From contig SLDT01000056.1 in NCBI GenBank assembly GCA_007125125.1, positions 1 through 38,873 of the forward strand: DNA of 38,873 nucleotides, in the 5' to 3' direction. The notes under the pieces were generated by a model. It saw only the letters and a list, made by a program, of their open reading frames with translations, was not told the origin of the DNA and did not search any database. Source of the DNA: Gemmatimonadota bacterium. GTDB taxonomy: Bacteria > Gemmatimonadota > Gemmatimonadetes > Longimicrobiales > Gaopeijiaceae. A program made the position numbers and the translations under genes. Positions 9,165-18,649 of the stretch are shown in pieces. Position 1 is the stretch's first letter. The number at the start of each line of letters is the position of its first letter.

Positions 9165-10367
9165 TCACCCGCGCCTCCCTCCGCCCGCCGGCCCACCGGT
9201 CCCGATCCACCCTCGTGCGCGAAAGACAGCGAGCATGGCCAGGGCCGCCGCGAGCATTCCCGCGAGGACCGCGGGATATGCCCAGGGCACATTCAGTTCC
9301 GGCATATACTCGAAGTTCATCCCATAGATCCCTGCCACGAAGGTGAGCGGTATGAAGATGCTCGCCATGATCGTAAGGACCTTCATCACCTCGTTCGTCC
9401 GGTTGCTCACATTCGACAGGTAGAGGTCCCGCAGCCCGGAGGCGATCTCGCGCAGAATCTCCACGGTGTCGATCAACTGGTAGCAGTGGTCGAACACGTC
9501 CCGTAGAAAGGGTCGCGTGCGCTCGTCGAGCAGCGGTCCCTCGACACGCAGAAACCCCGAGAGGAGCTCCCGAAACGGCCACACTGACCGTCGTACCGCG
9601 AGCAGCTCCCGCTTCAGCTCGTGCACCTTTCGCATGGTGTCGCCCGTCGGACGATCGAGGACCTCCTCCTCGAGCGCGTCCACCGCCTCGCCGAGTCCCT
9701 CGAGCACGAGGAAGTAGTGATCGGCCACCGCATCGAGGAGCGCGTACGCGAGATAGTCCGACCCCCGACTCCGCACCCGCCCCCGGCCACTCCTCAGCCG
9801 CTCCCGGACCGGCTCGAAGACATCGCCCGGCATCTCCTGGAAGGTCACGAGGAACCCGGGCCCGATCATGACGCTCACCTGTTCGTCCAGTACGTGCGGG
9901 CTCCCCGGGACCAGCCCCAGCATGTGGACCACGACGAAGAGGTGGTCGTCGTACTCCTCGAGCTTCGGCCGCTGTCCCACACTCGCCACATCTTCGATCG
10001 CGAGGGGGTGGAGACCCACAAGGGCAGCGACCCGCTCGAGCAGATCGACATCATGCAGCCCCTCGACATTAAGCCAGAGCACCCCGGATCGCCCGGTCGG
10101 CAACTCCAACGACTCGGGCAACGCATCGACCTCCCGCTCCCTGAAGCTGCCTGCGTCGTATTCGATCAATTGCAGCCGGACCCGATCGACTCGCCGTGGC
10201 CCGGTGTGGACAACCGTACCCGGCGCGGTGCCCGGCTGCTTTGCCCTGCGGCGCACGAACCGGCCCATGACCCGAAGGCTGTGCACCGGGTGCCGAGCTG
10301 CATCAGCGAACCCCTGGAGTGCTTCACCCATTACCTGCCCTGCACCCCTGCCACTCGCGTTGTCCAT
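9165..10367 (-). CDS. corA: CorA-family Mg2+/divalent cation channel
   Basis: This 400-residue protein has the CorA architecture: a long N-terminal cytoplasmic domain (PKLEEYDDHLFVVVHML is the alpha/beta core region), a helical stalk, and two C-terminal membrane helices with the selectivity motif YGMNFEYMPEL (GMN at 349-351). It mediates passive Mg2+, and in some members Co2+ or Ni2+, uptake as a pentamer. The ATG at 10367 is preceded by GGAGGA 9-10 bases away. The 200-bp region to the divergent kinase-like gene should hold promoters for both; I could not identify an Mg-responsive leader there. Confidence 0.95.
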   Translation of the reverse strand: MDNASGRGAGQVMGEALQGFADAARHPVHSLRVMGRFVRRRAKQPGTAPGTVVHTGPRRVDRVRLQLIEYDAGSFREREVDALPESLELPTGRSGVLWLNVEGLHDVDLLERVAALVGLHPLAIEDVASVGQRPKLEEYDDHLFVVVHMLGLVPGSPHVLDEQVSVMIGPGFLVTFQEMPGDVFEPVRERLRSGRGRVRSRGSDYLAYALLDAVADHYFLVLEGLGEAVDALEEEVLDRPTGDTMRKVHELKRELLAVRRSVWPFRELLSGFLRVEGPLLDERTRPFLRDVFDHCYQLIDTVEILREIASGLRDLYLSNVSNRTNEVMKVLTIMASIFIPLTFVAGIYGMNFEYMPELNVPWAYPAVLAGMLAAALAMLAVFRARGWIGTGGPAGGGRRG

Positions 10368-10567
10368 AGCTCAAATCCTCCGAGAGTCCACTCTGAACCG
10401 GGAAGAAGGCACCCGGTCCGGGCCTCCTTCCAGCGGCTGGTTACCCAAGACGCCGTGCTGCCCCTGTTCCGTCGAGGGCCGGATCACTACCTTCGCCTGC
10501 GGAACCTCAGAATTCTCCGTGATCACGCACCAATGGTGCGCCCGCCGCACCCCTCCCGCAAGCCGCC

Positions 10568-11614
10568 ATGACGGATCTGGACCGACTCGTACGTGATGCC
10601 CTCCCCGGCAATCCGTCCAACCTGAGGGAAGACCGTTATCGGGGTGATGCCTTCGACCTTGGCTCGGAGGAGCTCGCCCCCGGGGAGCAGGCGGCCCTTG
10701 CTCGCATCTATGCCGACATCCAGGAGGTCTACCGATGCTGGCTCGAGGTCCGCGACCTCCCGCTCTCGGAGCGCCAGCCCCTCCTCCGGAAGGTGATCGC
10801 GCTTGACGATCCGTCGATCCGCAATGCCGCAGACTCCCTCGGGAGTAGCGTGCGTCGCCCCCGATCGTCCCGAGTCACCCGGATACTGCACGATGTCCGG
10901 GGCGGAGCTCTCACCGCACTCCTCGCGAACGCCCAACTTCTTCGGGACGAGCACGACCCGGTGAAGCTCCGGTCCGCCGCACTCCTCGCCCGCGACCATG
11001 CGAAGATGATGCGCAACGCGCTGCCATGGATCGACCCGGCAGGCCGCGCGCTCGACGAGCAGGACCGTCCCCATCGCATCGACGACCTCGTCGGCAAGTG
11101 GAGCGACTTCCGCTTTCCAGGGCCGGGAGGAACCGAGGGCCAGGTGCACGTCGAGGGGCTGCGCACCGGCCTGCTCGCCGCGCGATGTCTCGAGGCATCG
11201 GCTGTCGACCGGGTTCTGTACAACCTCATGAACAACGCGATTCGCTTCGCGGCCGGCCCCGACGTGCGCCTCGCGATCCACCGCAACGGGAGCCCGCTCG
11301 TTCGCTGGATCGTGGCAAACGAGGTCTCGGACGAGCAAGCCGGCTGGATTCGCGAACAGACCGGGGACGAACCTTCGCGGCTCATGCTGGGCGGAGTGAC
11401 CCGGGGCGGTTCGGGAATCGGGCTCGCGAACTGCGTCGACTTCATCGTCTCGGCCTTCGGTCTCCCGGACGTGGAGGCGGCGATCGAAGGCGGACACACC
11501 GGCACGCTCCTCGCCGAGGGTTACTTCGTGGCATGGTTCCACTGGCCAGCCCTCGACGGGGACGCCGCTGATCACCCCAACCACTCCGGAGATTCCCATG
11601 CCTGCCCCTCTTGA
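10568..11614 (+). CDS. Soluble histidine-kinase-like protein
   Basis: This 348-residue protein has no membrane segment and no recognisable sensor domain. A dimerisation/phosphoacceptor-like helix contains H108 (ILHDVRGGALTALLANAQLL). The HATPase region shows an N-box (RVLYNLMNNAIRF, 216-228) and a G-box (GGSGIGLAN, 280-288). The usual D-x-G-x-G of the G1 box is not obvious; NEVSDE occupies that place, so ATPase or kinase activity is uncertain. No response regulator lies next to it. It may be an orphan kinase, an anti-sigma-like ATPase or a phosphatase. Its last 17 bases overlap the start of the next gene, implying coupled expression. Confidence 0.75.
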   Translation: MTDLDRLVRDALPGNPSNLREDRYRGDAFDLGSEELAPGEQAALARIYADIQEVYRCWLEVRDLPLSERQPLLRKVIALDDPSIRNAADSLGSSVRRPRSSRVTRILHDVRGGALTALLANAQLLRDEHDPVKLRSAALLARDHAKMMRNALPWIDPAGRALDEQDRPHRIDDLVGKWSDFRFPGPGGTEGQVHVEGLRTGLLAARCLEASAVDRVLYNLMNNAIRFAAGPDVRLAIHRNGSPLVRWIVANEVSDEQAGWIREQTGDEPSRLMLGGVTRGGSGIGLANCVDFIVSAFGLPDVEAAIEGGHTGTLLAEGYFVAWFHWPALDGDAADHPNHSGDSHACPS

Positions 11615-12338
11615 CCACCCGGTTCGCACGGGCGCCCGTGGCACCGCCGTGCTCCTTCTTCTCCCCGCCCTCATCGCCCTGTCGGCCCTGCCCGCGACCG
11701 ACCTCTCGGCCCAAACCGCCGAGGGCATCCAGGAGGTGAAGGGCGCCGGGTTTTTCGCCATCGGAGCCCACCGGATCAGCATCTCCGAGCTGAACGACCG
11801 ACTCGTGGGTGCCGGCCTCCCCGAGTTCGGAAGCGTGATGTTCTCGATCGGGGGCGGAGGCTATGCCCTGCGCGGCGAGCACCTCCTGATCGGGGGCGAG
11901 GGGTATGGAATCCTCGCTGGCGAGGTCACCGGTGACGGGCGTCCCATCAACCTCGCGGGCGGCTACGGACTCTTCAACCTCGGCTACCTCCAGCCCCTCG
12001 GCCCGGGCGTCGACGTCTACCCGCTCCTCGGGTTCGGCGGGGGCGGCCTGACACTCGATTTCGGGGCCCAGGGCACGAGCGACGGCTTCGACGAGGTGAT
12101 CGCCGACCCGGGACGCGAGGCCAGCCTTACCCGCGGTGGGATCCTCATGAGCATCGGTGGGGGCGCACGCCTCCGGCTCAGTGACGCGGATGGCGGTCTG
12201 ATCCTCGGCATGCGTGCCGGCTACACCTTCGAGCCATTCTCCGTGAACTGGCGCATGGGCGGCACCACCCTCGGAGGTGGCCCGGACACCCCCCTCTCGG
12301 GCCTCTACCTTCGCTTCAGCGTCGGCGCAGGGCGCTGA
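11598..12338 (+). CDS. Outer-membrane-barrel-like exported protein
   Basis: This 246-residue protein starts within the end of the kinase-like gene. An N-terminal signal peptide with a long hydrophobic stretch (about 15-35) appears to be cleaved near LSA/QT. The mature part is glycine-rich with alternating hydrophobic residues (GGGGYALRGEHLLIGGEGYG, LYLRFSVGAGR at the end), as in small outer-membrane beta-barrels. No specific family is recognised. The overlap suggests the upstream kinase-like protein and this envelope protein are made together. A strong inverted repeat follows the stop (12345-12371). Confidence 0.72.
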   Translation: MPAPLDHPVRTGARGTAVLLLLPALIALSALPATDLSAQTAEGIQEVKGAGFFAIGAHRISISELNDRLVGAGLPEFGSVMFSIGGGGYALRGEHLLIGGEGYGILAGEVTGDGRPINLAGGYGLFNLGYLQPLGPGVDVYPLLGFGGGGLTLDFGAQGTSDGFDEVIADPGREASLTRGGILMSIGGGARLRLSDADGGLILGMRAGYTFEPFSVNWRMGGTTLGGGPDTPLSGLYLRFSVGAGR

Positions 12339-12344
12339 GGTACG

Positions 12345-12371
12345 CGGCCGGCAGCCTCCTGCTGCCGGCCG
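12345..12371. terminator. Bidirectional terminator-like hairpin
   Basis: A perfect 10-bp stem (CGGCCGGCAG pairing with CTGCCGGCCG) encloses a 7-base loop. It sits between two convergent genes (stops at 12338 and 12420). No U-tract follows on either strand, so it may terminate poorly on its own or act with Rho. Confidence 0.55.
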
Positions 12372-12419
12372 AGGGCCCTCCCGCCCTCTCCCTTGCTGCC
12401 CGGACCGAACGGCGAAGAA

Positions 12420-14471
12420 CTACCCCTCCGTGTCAGGAAGCGCATAGGCAGCAAGCGAACCCGGCACTTGAACCACGACGAACTGGCGCCCCTCGTGACG
12501 GTAGCTCATGAGACCATAGCGGGCGACGCCTGGCAGTTCGATTGCCCCCAGTCGCTCGCCCGATCGCTTGTCGATCGCGTACAGAAAGGGCGTCCCGTCG
12601 GACCCCTGCCCCGAGGCCAGGAGAAGGTTCGGCGTCGCCATCATCGCCGAGTGCCCCGACCGCCCCGTCTCGCCCACATCAACCCCCTCGAGGAGGGGAT
12701 GGTTGCGGACATTGTCCGGGGTGTCCCCATTCGGGATCCACCAGAGGTGCTCTCCGGTGTTCATGTCGATCGCCGTAATCCGGCCATATGGGGGCTTGAA
12801 GATCGGGAGCCCTTCGATCGTGCCGGCCCCGATCGAGGTGCCCGAGGCCCATTCGAGCACCGTGGTCCCGGCCGGGTTGCCGATCGCGTCCCTCTCCTCA
12901 CCCGGGGCGAGGCCCTGACCGGAGCACGCCTTGTGCGAGGTGATGTAGACGATTCCCGTCTCGGGGTCTGCGACCGGAGGCCCCGTGATGTTCGATCCAC
13001 CGGTCGAGCCCGGACACCAGAGGGAGCCCCTGTAACCAAGGTCATTGTCCCGGTGGAGGGGTGGGAGAAAGAGTGGCCCGGTCTGCACGTCCGAAAGCTG
13101 TTCGATCGCCCGCGCCCGGAGCTCCGGGGTGAAGTCGATCAGCTCGTCTTCCGAGAGCCCCTGGATGTCGTAGGGCCCCGGCCGCGCAGGGAAGGGCTGC
13201 GTGGGTGAGGTCCACTCGCCGGGAACCAGTGACTGTGGCACCTCGCGCTCCTCGAAGGGCCAGATTGGCTCACCCGTCTCTCGGTCGAAGGCGTAGACGA
13301 AGGACTGTTTCGTGATCTGGACCAGTCCGGGCACCCGGCGCCCATCGACCTCGAGGTCGAGAAGGACCGGGGCCACCGGCACATCGTAGTTCCACAGGTC
13401 ATGCCGCACGAGCTGGTAGTGCCAGACCCGCTCCCCGGTCCGGACGTCGAGGGCGATCACGCTCGTCCCGAAGAGGTTGTCGCCGGGCCGGAAGCCCCCG
13501 TACCAGTCGCTCGTGGGGCCATTCGTCGGAATGTAGACGAGCCCCCGTTCCGGATCGGCCGACATCGGGGCCCACGACGAGACGTCACCCGTCCACTCCC
13601 AGGCGTCGTTCAGCCAGGTCTCGTGTCCCACCTCGCCCGGCCTCGGAATCACATGGAACTTCCAGAGAAACTCACCCGTGCGGGCATCGTAGGCGAGGAT
13701 GTCGCCAGGCACGTTCTCGCGTCGGGACTGGTTGTAGCCCTGCTCCGCCGAGTTCCCGACGATGACCACCCCATTCACGACGATCGGGGGCGACGAGCTC
13801 GTGATGTAGCCCAGATCGAGGGGCACACCGATGTTCGGATCGTACTCCTCCTCCCAGGCCTCCCAGGGACCCCACCCCTCGAGGAGATCCTCCACCAGGT
13901 CGACGACCCCGGTCTCGGCGAACCCTTCGAGGGGTACCGGACGCCCCCAGCCCTCGAGCGGCAGTCCGGTCTCCGCGTCGAGCGCATACAGGAAGAAGGC
14001 CGGCGTCGTGATGTAGACCACCCCGCGCCCATCAATCTCCGCGTAGGCAACCCCCTTGCCGTGCTGCTTCCGCATGGAGTACTCCCAGCGGAATGTCTCG
14101 GGTTCACCGAAGGTCCAGACCGTCTCTCCCGTCGAGGGGTCGATCGACACGACGTCGCGATGCGGGCCAGCCACCGAGATCAAGCGCCCACGCGCGTAGA
14201 TCGGGGTTGCCCGCGCCGTCAGCGGAGCGAGCCGTCCTTCCGGCGACCACTGCCAGACGAGCTCGAGCGACTCGAAGTTCTCCGCATCGATGTCACCGAG
14301 AGGCGTATAGCGAGTGTGCGCCATGTCACCGCCGATGTTCGTCCACTCGCCCGGCGGGGTGGGCGGCCGCTCCCCGCAGCCCGCAACCGCAAGGAGCAGG
14401 ACGAGCGAGAACAGGACGAACGGCCGAAAGACCGGACGAGAAGGGGAGCCGATGTCGGAGCGTTCGGGCAT
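12420..14471 (-). CDS. PQQ-dependent dehydrogenase lipoprotein (quinoprotein beta-propeller)
   Basis: This 683-residue protein begins with a lipoprotein signal (hydrophobic 18-30, lipobox AVAGC, C32). An eight-bladed quinoprotein propeller follows, recognised by repeated blade ends such as [19 protein letters not shown] and [10 protein letters not shown], and by the start [12 protein letters not shown] typical of membrane/quinate-type PQQ dehydrogenases. Such enzymes oxidise sugars or alcohols in the periplasm and feed electrons to the respiratory chain. No cytochrome c domain (CxxCH) is present, so the acceptor must be separate. A second PQQ-type enzyme gene lies 126 bases upstream on the same strand. 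No PQQ biosynthesis genes are in the window. Confidence 0.9.
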   Translation of the reverse strand: MPERSDIGSPSRPVFRPFVLFSLVLLLAVAGCGERPPTPPGEWTNIGGDMAHTRYTPLGDIDAENFESLELVWQWSPEGRLAPLTARATPIYARGRLISVAGPHRDVVSIDPSTGETVWTFGEPETFRWEYSMRKQHGKGVAYAEIDGRGVVYITTPAFFLYALDAETGLPLEGWGRPVPLEGFAETGVVDLVEDLLEGWGPWEAWEEEYDPNIGVPLDLGYITSSSPPIVVNGVVIVGNSAEQGYNQSRRENVPGDILAYDARTGEFLWKFHVIPRPGEVGHETWLNDAWEWTGDVSSWAPMSADPERGLVYIPTNGPTSDWYGGFRPGDNLFGTSVIALDVRTGERVWHYQLVRHDLWNYDVPVAPVLLDLEVDGRRVPGLVQITKQSFVYAFDRETGEPIWPFEEREVPQSLVPGEWTSPTQPFPARPGPYDIQGLSEDELIDFTPELRARAIEQLSDVQTGPLFLPPLHRDNDLGYRGSLWCPGSTGGSNITGPPVADPETGIVYITSHKACSGQGLAPGEERDAIGNPAGTTVLEWASGTSIGAGTIEGLPIFKPPYGRITAIDMNTGEHLWWIPNGDTPDNVRNHPLLEGVDVGETGRSGHSAMMATPNLLLASGQGSDGTPFLYAIDKRSGERLGAIELPGVARYGLMSYRHEGRQFVVVQVPGSLAAYALPDTEG

Positions 14472-14597
14472 GGAGGGGAGCCTCGTGCAGGAGCGGCCGG
14501 GAGGGGCGCACCGGCCCCGCCCTCGGGATTGAACGGACCACCTCCAATACGCGTCAGGCCCTCCCGGCGCAAGGGGAGCCCGGCGCGGCGGTCCCCC

Positions 14598-15818
14598 TCA
14601 ATCTTCCGGATCGATCCGGAAGATCCCCCCTTCGTCCCCTTCCACGGCGACGAAGATCGAGCCCCCCGGCCCCTCGCGCACATCACGGATCCGACCGAGG
14701 TCGCCGGCGAGGAGCTCTTCGATGTGCACGACCCGCTCGTTCTCAACCACGAGCCGGAGAATCCGCTCTGCACGCAGCCCCCCCGCGAGGAGGTCGCCCT
14801 CCCAGGGACCGAAGCGCTCCCCCGACACCCGGGCCAGCCCCGAAGGCGCGAGGGTGGGAAGGAACTCCCAGACCGGAGGCGTCATCCCGACCGCCTCGAA
14901 GTCACGGGTCTGACCGAAGGCCTCCTGAGTCCGGTAGTCCCGTCCGAGGGAGGCGATCGGCCACCCATAGTTTCGTCCTGGGGCAAGGAGGTTCAGCTCG
15001 TCACCCCCCCGCGGCCCGTGCTCCGTCGCCCAGATCGCGCCCGTCTCGGGGTCCCTCACAATCCCCTGGATGTTCCGGTGTCCCATCGACCAGATCTCGG
15101 GCTGCACCGCATCATCCCCGATGAAGGGGTTGTCCGGAGGCACCGAACCGTCGTCGTTCAGCCGCACGACCGTGCCGGAGTGATCCGACGGCTCCTGCGC
15201 CCGCGCAGGCTGCGCGCCCCGGTCTCCGATCGTCATCAGGAGGGTGCCGTCGGGAAGGAAGAGGATCCGCGAGCCGTAGTGCCGGCCCGGCGAGGTTCGC
15301 GTGTTCGACTCGAAGACGAGCTCCACGTCACTCAGCGTCGTCCCCTCCAGCCGACCCCGGGAGAGGGCGGGAACCGTCCCCTCCGAGTCGCCCCGTGACC
15401 AGGTCCAGTAGACCCAGCCCCCGTCCTCGAAGTCGGGGTGGAGCGCCACATCGAGAAGCCCCCCCTGGTTCTGCACGTGCGGCGAGGGCACCCCCTCGAC
15501 CGGGATCCCTTCCCCGTCCCGCACCCGGACCATCGCCCCGGAGCGCCGGGTCACGAGGAGATCCCCGTCGGGCAGGAAGGCGATCGCCCACGGATCGTCC
15601 ATCGACACCATCCTCGTCACGCGGATCGTGACGTACTCGGTCGAGCGCTCCTCGATCACGACGTCCGAGGTCCCCGGGAGCTCACTCCCCTGGTCCGTGG
15701 CCGCGTCCGCGTCCGGGGCCCCACCGCATCCCCCCGCGAGCCAGCCACACAGGACGAGCGCACCAACCCATCTGCGCGCACCGTACCACCCCCGCTCAAT
15801 CACCATTCGATCGTCCAC
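14598..15818 (-). CDS. PQQ-dependent sugar dehydrogenase (soluble aldose dehydrogenase type), lipoprotein
   Basis: This 406-residue protein belongs to the six-bladed glucose/sorbosone dehydrogenase family. Diagnostic stretches are NQGGLLDVALHPDFEDG, YGSRILFLPDGTLL, SMGHRNIQGIVRDP and EHGPRGGDELNLL followed by GRNYGWP. The N-terminus has a hydrophobic segment ending in LAGGC (C31), suggesting lipid anchoring. The GTG at 15818 is used because GGAGGAGG lies about 6 bases upstream; an ATG at 15806 is the alternative. It probably oxidises aldoses in the periplasm. With the gene at 12420-14471 it forms a same-strand pair of quinoproteins, perhaps one sugar-oxidation unit. Confidence 0.9.
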   Translation of the reverse strand: MDDRMVIERGWYGARRWVGALVLCGWLAGGCGGAPDADAATDQGSELPGTSDVVIEERSTEYVTIRVTRMVSMDDPWAIAFLPDGDLLVTRRSGAMVRVRDGEGIPVEGVPSPHVQNQGGLLDVALHPDFEDGGWVYWTWSRGDSEGTVPALSRGRLEGTTLSDVELVFESNTRTSPGRHYGSRILFLPDGTLLMTIGDRGAQPARAQEPSDHSGTVVRLNDDGSVPPDNPFIGDDAVQPEIWSMGHRNIQGIVRDPETGAIWATEHGPRGGDELNLLAPGRNYGWPIASLGRDYRTQEAFGQTRDFEAVGMTPPVWEFLPTLAPSGLARVSGERFGPWEGDLLAGGLRAERILRLVVENERVVHIEELLAGDLGRIRDVREGPGGSIFVAVEGDEGGIFRIDPED

Positions 15819-15947
15819 CTTCCTCCTCCTTCCTTCGGCTCGACCCGCCGGGCGACGGATCGAAGGGACCGTTCTCGCTCACTGGAGTAGAACCCCCGGA
15901 ACCCCTCGGGTTCCGATCGCACCCCTTCCTACCGTCCCGGCACCCTC

Positions 15948-16634
15948 ATGAACGCCCCCGCCCCCTCGCCCGATCCCCTTGCCACCGCAGCAGCGGTCGA
16001 CAACCTCCTCCTCGGCTTCCTCGAACCCGAAGACGAGCCCCTCCGGACCGCCCGACGCGCGATCCTCGACGCCGGGATGCCCGAGATTAGCATCTCGCCT
16101 CTCGAGGGTCGCCTACTCCAGCTCCTGGTGCGCCTCTCCGGAGCGCAACAGGTCCTCGAGATCGGCACACTCGGAGGCGTTGCCGCGATCTGGATGGCCC
16201 GAGCCCTTCCTGCGGGAGGAAGGCTCCTCTCGCTCGAGATCGACCCCGGGCATGCCGAGGTCGCGCGCCGAAGCATCGCCCGCGCCGACCTGGGCGACCG
16301 GATCGACGTCCGGGTCGGACGAGCCCTCGATCTCCTCCCATCGCTCGAGCAGACAGGTGACCGCTTCGGCTTCGTCTTCATCGACGCCGACAAGGAGCCC
16401 TATGCGGAGTACCTGGACTGGTCGATCAGGCTCGCTCGGCCCGGCGCCCTCATCGTCGCGGACAACGTCGTGCGCGCGGGCCGAATCCTGGATCCCGCGG
16501 CTGACGACCGCTCAGCGCTGGGCGTGCGCCGTTTCAACGAGGCCCTCGCCCGCGATCCACGTGTCGAGCCGGCCTTCGTTCAGACTCTCGGGGCCCGAGG
16601 GCACGACGGCATGGCACTCGCCAGAGTCCGCTGA
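15948..16634 (+). CDS. O-methyltransferase, caffeoyl-CoA OMT-like
   Basis: This 228-residue class I SAM methyltransferase of the Methyltransf_3 family has motif I VLEIGTLGGVAAIWMA (69-84), an acidic LEID at 96-99, the metal-binding FIDADK at 144-149 and DN at 172-173. These are the residues that coordinate the divalent cation in COMT/CCoAOMT enzymes. The substrate is likely a catechol-like small molecule, but this is only by family. Its stop is 13 bases from the convergent gene at 16648; a 7-bp inverted repeat (CCGCTGA and TCAGCGG) spans the two stops. Confidence 0.9.
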   Translation: MNAPAPSPDPLATAAAVDNLLLGFLEPEDEPLRTARRAILDAGMPEISISPLEGRLLQLLVRLSGAQQVLEIGTLGGVAAIWMARALPAGGRLLSLEIDPGHAEVARRSIARADLGDRIDVRVGRALDLLPSLEQTGDRFGFVFIDADKEPYAEYLDWSIRLARPGALIVADNVVRAGRILDPAADDRSALGVRRFNEALARDPRVEPAFVQTLGARGHDGMALARVR

Positions 16635-16647
16635 GCCAGGCCCGCGA

Positions 16648-17883
16648 TCAGCGGTCTCCCGGCGGAATGAGGTCGAGCAGATCATCCGACAGGCCGCCCC
16701 CGGCCCAGTAGGTGATCAGCTCGGCCACGGACTCGGACTGCCGGACGGAGTTCAGCTCGAAGGCATACAGCACCGTCATCTCCGGGGCCCCGTCGTCCGT
16801 GACCGCGATCCCGATCGCCGAAACCGTGAGCTGCTCCCCGGTCTGGAGTCGCTCCAGAACCTCCGGCGTGGCCACGAAGGATGCGCCCACACTTCCCTCC
16901 TGCCTCGCCGAGACCGAGTGAAGCGCCCCTTCGGCATCGTTGCCGAAGTGGAGGATGTAGCCGTTCTCCCCGGCCAGGGGCGCCGGAAGCTCCAGCTCGA
17001 AGCTGATCACCGGGGCCATCACGAATTCGGGGTGCCCGAAGGCCCAGTCGAGGCGGTCGAGAAGTGCCATGAACTCGGCGATCTCCTCGGCGGGCAGTTC
17101 ACTGCGTGGACGAATCAGGGTCTCGAGCGCCACGTTCACCGTGAGGTTGCCCTTCTCGAGTGTGACCTCCGTGCTCCCTCCCCCGAGCGACCCCTCGCCC
17201 CCGACCGGCCGAAGACGCTGCGGAGCAGCCCAGGGGCGGACGCGCTCGATCCCCCACAGGTCTTCCGCATCTTCGACGAATCGGTATGGCCGGACCGGCT
17301 CACTGCTCCGTGCCGCTTCGCAGACCGGACTCTGGATCTGCCGGCAGGCCTCGAGCACTGGCTCGCGCACGAGGATCTTTCCGTCACATCGCTCCACCGC
17401 CTCCTCGACGCCCCCGATCGTCTGGATGATGAGCTGCGCCTCCTCGGAAACCTCGTTGAGGGCATTCGCGAGCCGATCGTACATCGCGGCCCGATCGTTC
17501 CGTCGCTCCTGCAGGATCGCCTCGTCCTGCGTGTCGGCATACTGCCGGGCATACTCCGCATCCCGTGAGAACCATGCCCGCACCCCGAGCTCGATCGGGT
17601 CGTCCTCGTTGAACGGCTCTGCCCGGGAGATGTCTTCGAGACCCATGGCATCGCCCAGTTGACGGAGGCGCGCCGAGCGCTGGGCAAGCGGTTCGAGTGC
17701 GTTTTCCACCGTCGCGAGAAGCGCATGGCCCCTGACGCAGGCGCGGCTACGCTCTTCCTCGTGGTAAGCAAGCATCCCCGGCGGTGGGTCGTCCGGATCG
17801 GCCACCGGCGGGGGTACGTCCTGGGCCAATGCGGGAAGAGGCAGGACGAGGAAGCTCAGCACGAAGAGGAGTTTGGCAGGCAT
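16648..17883 (-). CDS. Hypothetical exported protein, 411 residues
   Basis: The N-terminus MPAKLLFVLSFLVLPLPALAQ is a clear type I signal peptide (cleavage near ALA/QD). The rest is acidic and mixed in predicted structure, with a charged helical part (about 45-150) containing a few cysteines, and a beta-rich C-terminal half. No family is recognised. The ATG at 17883 is chosen because it starts the signal peptide; the open frame upstream runs antisense through the repeat gene and has no domain content. The four cysteines between residues 45 and 175 could form disulfides in the periplasm. It is followed convergently by the O-methyltransferase gene. Confidence 0.78.
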   Translation of the reverse strand: MPAKLLFVLSFLVLPLPALAQDVPPPVADPDDPPPGMLAYHEEERSRACVRGHALLATVENALEPLAQRSARLRQLGDAMGLEDISRAEPFNEDDPIELGVRAWFSRDAEYARQYADTQDEAILQERRNDRAAMYDRLANALNEVSEEAQLIIQTIGGVEEAVERCDGKILVREPVLEACRQIQSPVCEAARSSEPVRPYRFVEDAEDLWGIERVRPWAAPQRLRPVGGEGSLGGGSTEVTLEKGNLTVNVALETLIRPRSELPAEEIAEFMALLDRLDWAFGHPEFVMAPVISFELELPAPLAGENGYILHFGNDAEGALHSVSARQEGSVGASFVATPEVLERLQTGEQLTVSAIGIAVTDDGAPEMTVLYAFELNSVRQSESVAELITYWAGGGLSDDLLDLIPPGDR

Positions 17884-17992
17884 CGGGGCCTTTGAGGTTT
17901 CGGGTTGAAGGCAGTTCTCCGGACAACTCCCTCTTACCAGCGAAGCCGCGCACGGGTCCTTCACCCGGGGAATTCCGTCGGTGCCCCCTGCT

Positions 17993-18649
17993 TCAGAGGT
18001 CGATCCGCGCCCCTGCCGCTCGATACCGCCCCCCGAAACTGCGCTCGCCCACCACCTGCAGATCCACATCGACGATTCCCGGGAAAACCCGGTCGAAGGC
18101 GAGGGTCAATCGCGATCCCGCCAGCGGCCCCGCACAGGTGATGTCGAAGGTCGCTTCGACATCGGAATGGGAGTGGTCCCCATGGTCGTCATGCCCATGT
18201 GCCCCATGGTCGTCATGCCCATGTGCCCCATGGTCGTCATGCCCATGTGCCCCGTGGTCGTCATGTCCATGTGCCCCGTGGTCGTCGGCGACGTCTCGCA
18301 CCGAGATGCTGCACTCCAGTTCCGGCGCGAAGCGAACCGCCTCCGCAATCCGTTCGCGCACCGCGCGCAGCCCAGCTTCGCGCCGGGCCATCTCCTCTTC
18401 GGTCCGGGGCGCATGTTCAAAACCGTAGATCTCCGCCGCCGGTGCGCGGAATTGCAGCGCCCCCTCGCTGCCCTCGATCGAGAGGTCGAGCCGCGCAACA
18501 CCATGCTCATGCGCCCCTTCGGCCCCGAGCGGCCTCGGGGCATCCGCTCCCTCGCCGCACCCGCCGAGGAAGACGAGGAGGAGCGCTCCCGGAATCGTTG
18601 CTCCGAGCCCATGCCCGCGTCTGCCCGGTCCCATCCCTGCCATCCCCAT
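17993..18649 (-). CDS. ZrgA/DUF2796-family zinc-uptake lipoprotein
   Basis: This 218-residue lipoprotein has lipobox FLGGC (C31). Family marks are HEHGVARLDL at 47-56, GFEHAPRTEEE at 76-86 and a histidine-rich stretch at 122-162 built from repeated DDHGAHGH. In Vibrio cholerae ZrgA contributes to zinc acquisition; the His-rich loop is expected to bind Zn2+. C113 and C172 flank the His-rich stretch and may form a disulfide that closes it as a loop. GAGGAGGG lies 8 bases before the ATG at 18649. No zinc ABC transporter lies beside it in the window, and I could not find a convincing Zur box upstream. Confidence 0.88.
   Translation of the reverse strand: MGMAGMGPGRRGHGLGATIPGALLLVFLGGCGEGADAPRPLGAEGAHEHGVARLDLSIEGSEGALQFRAPAAEIYGFEHAPRTEEEMARREAGLRAVRERIAEAVRFAPELECSISVRDVADDHGAHGHDDHGAHGHDDHGAHGHDDHGAHGHDDHGDHSHSDVEATFDITCAGPLAGSRLTLAFDRVFPGIVDVDLQVVGERSFGGRYRAAGARIDL
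18180..18288. repeat. 24-bp tandem repeat in the zinc-uptake gene
   Basis: There are three identical 24-base units (18180-18203, 18204-18227, 18228-18251), a fourth with two changes (18252-18275) and a 13-base partial unit. Each unit encodes DDHGAHGH on the minus strand. The unit length is a multiple of three, so copy-number change would lengthen or shorten the metal-binding loop without a frameshift. The near identity points to recent expansion. Confidence 0.9.

Noticed and set aside
13401-15398. 665-codon plus-strand open frame across the two PQQ genes
   Set aside because: It is antisense to two well-recognised dehydrogenases, with His/Arg/Pro-rich composition and no domain.
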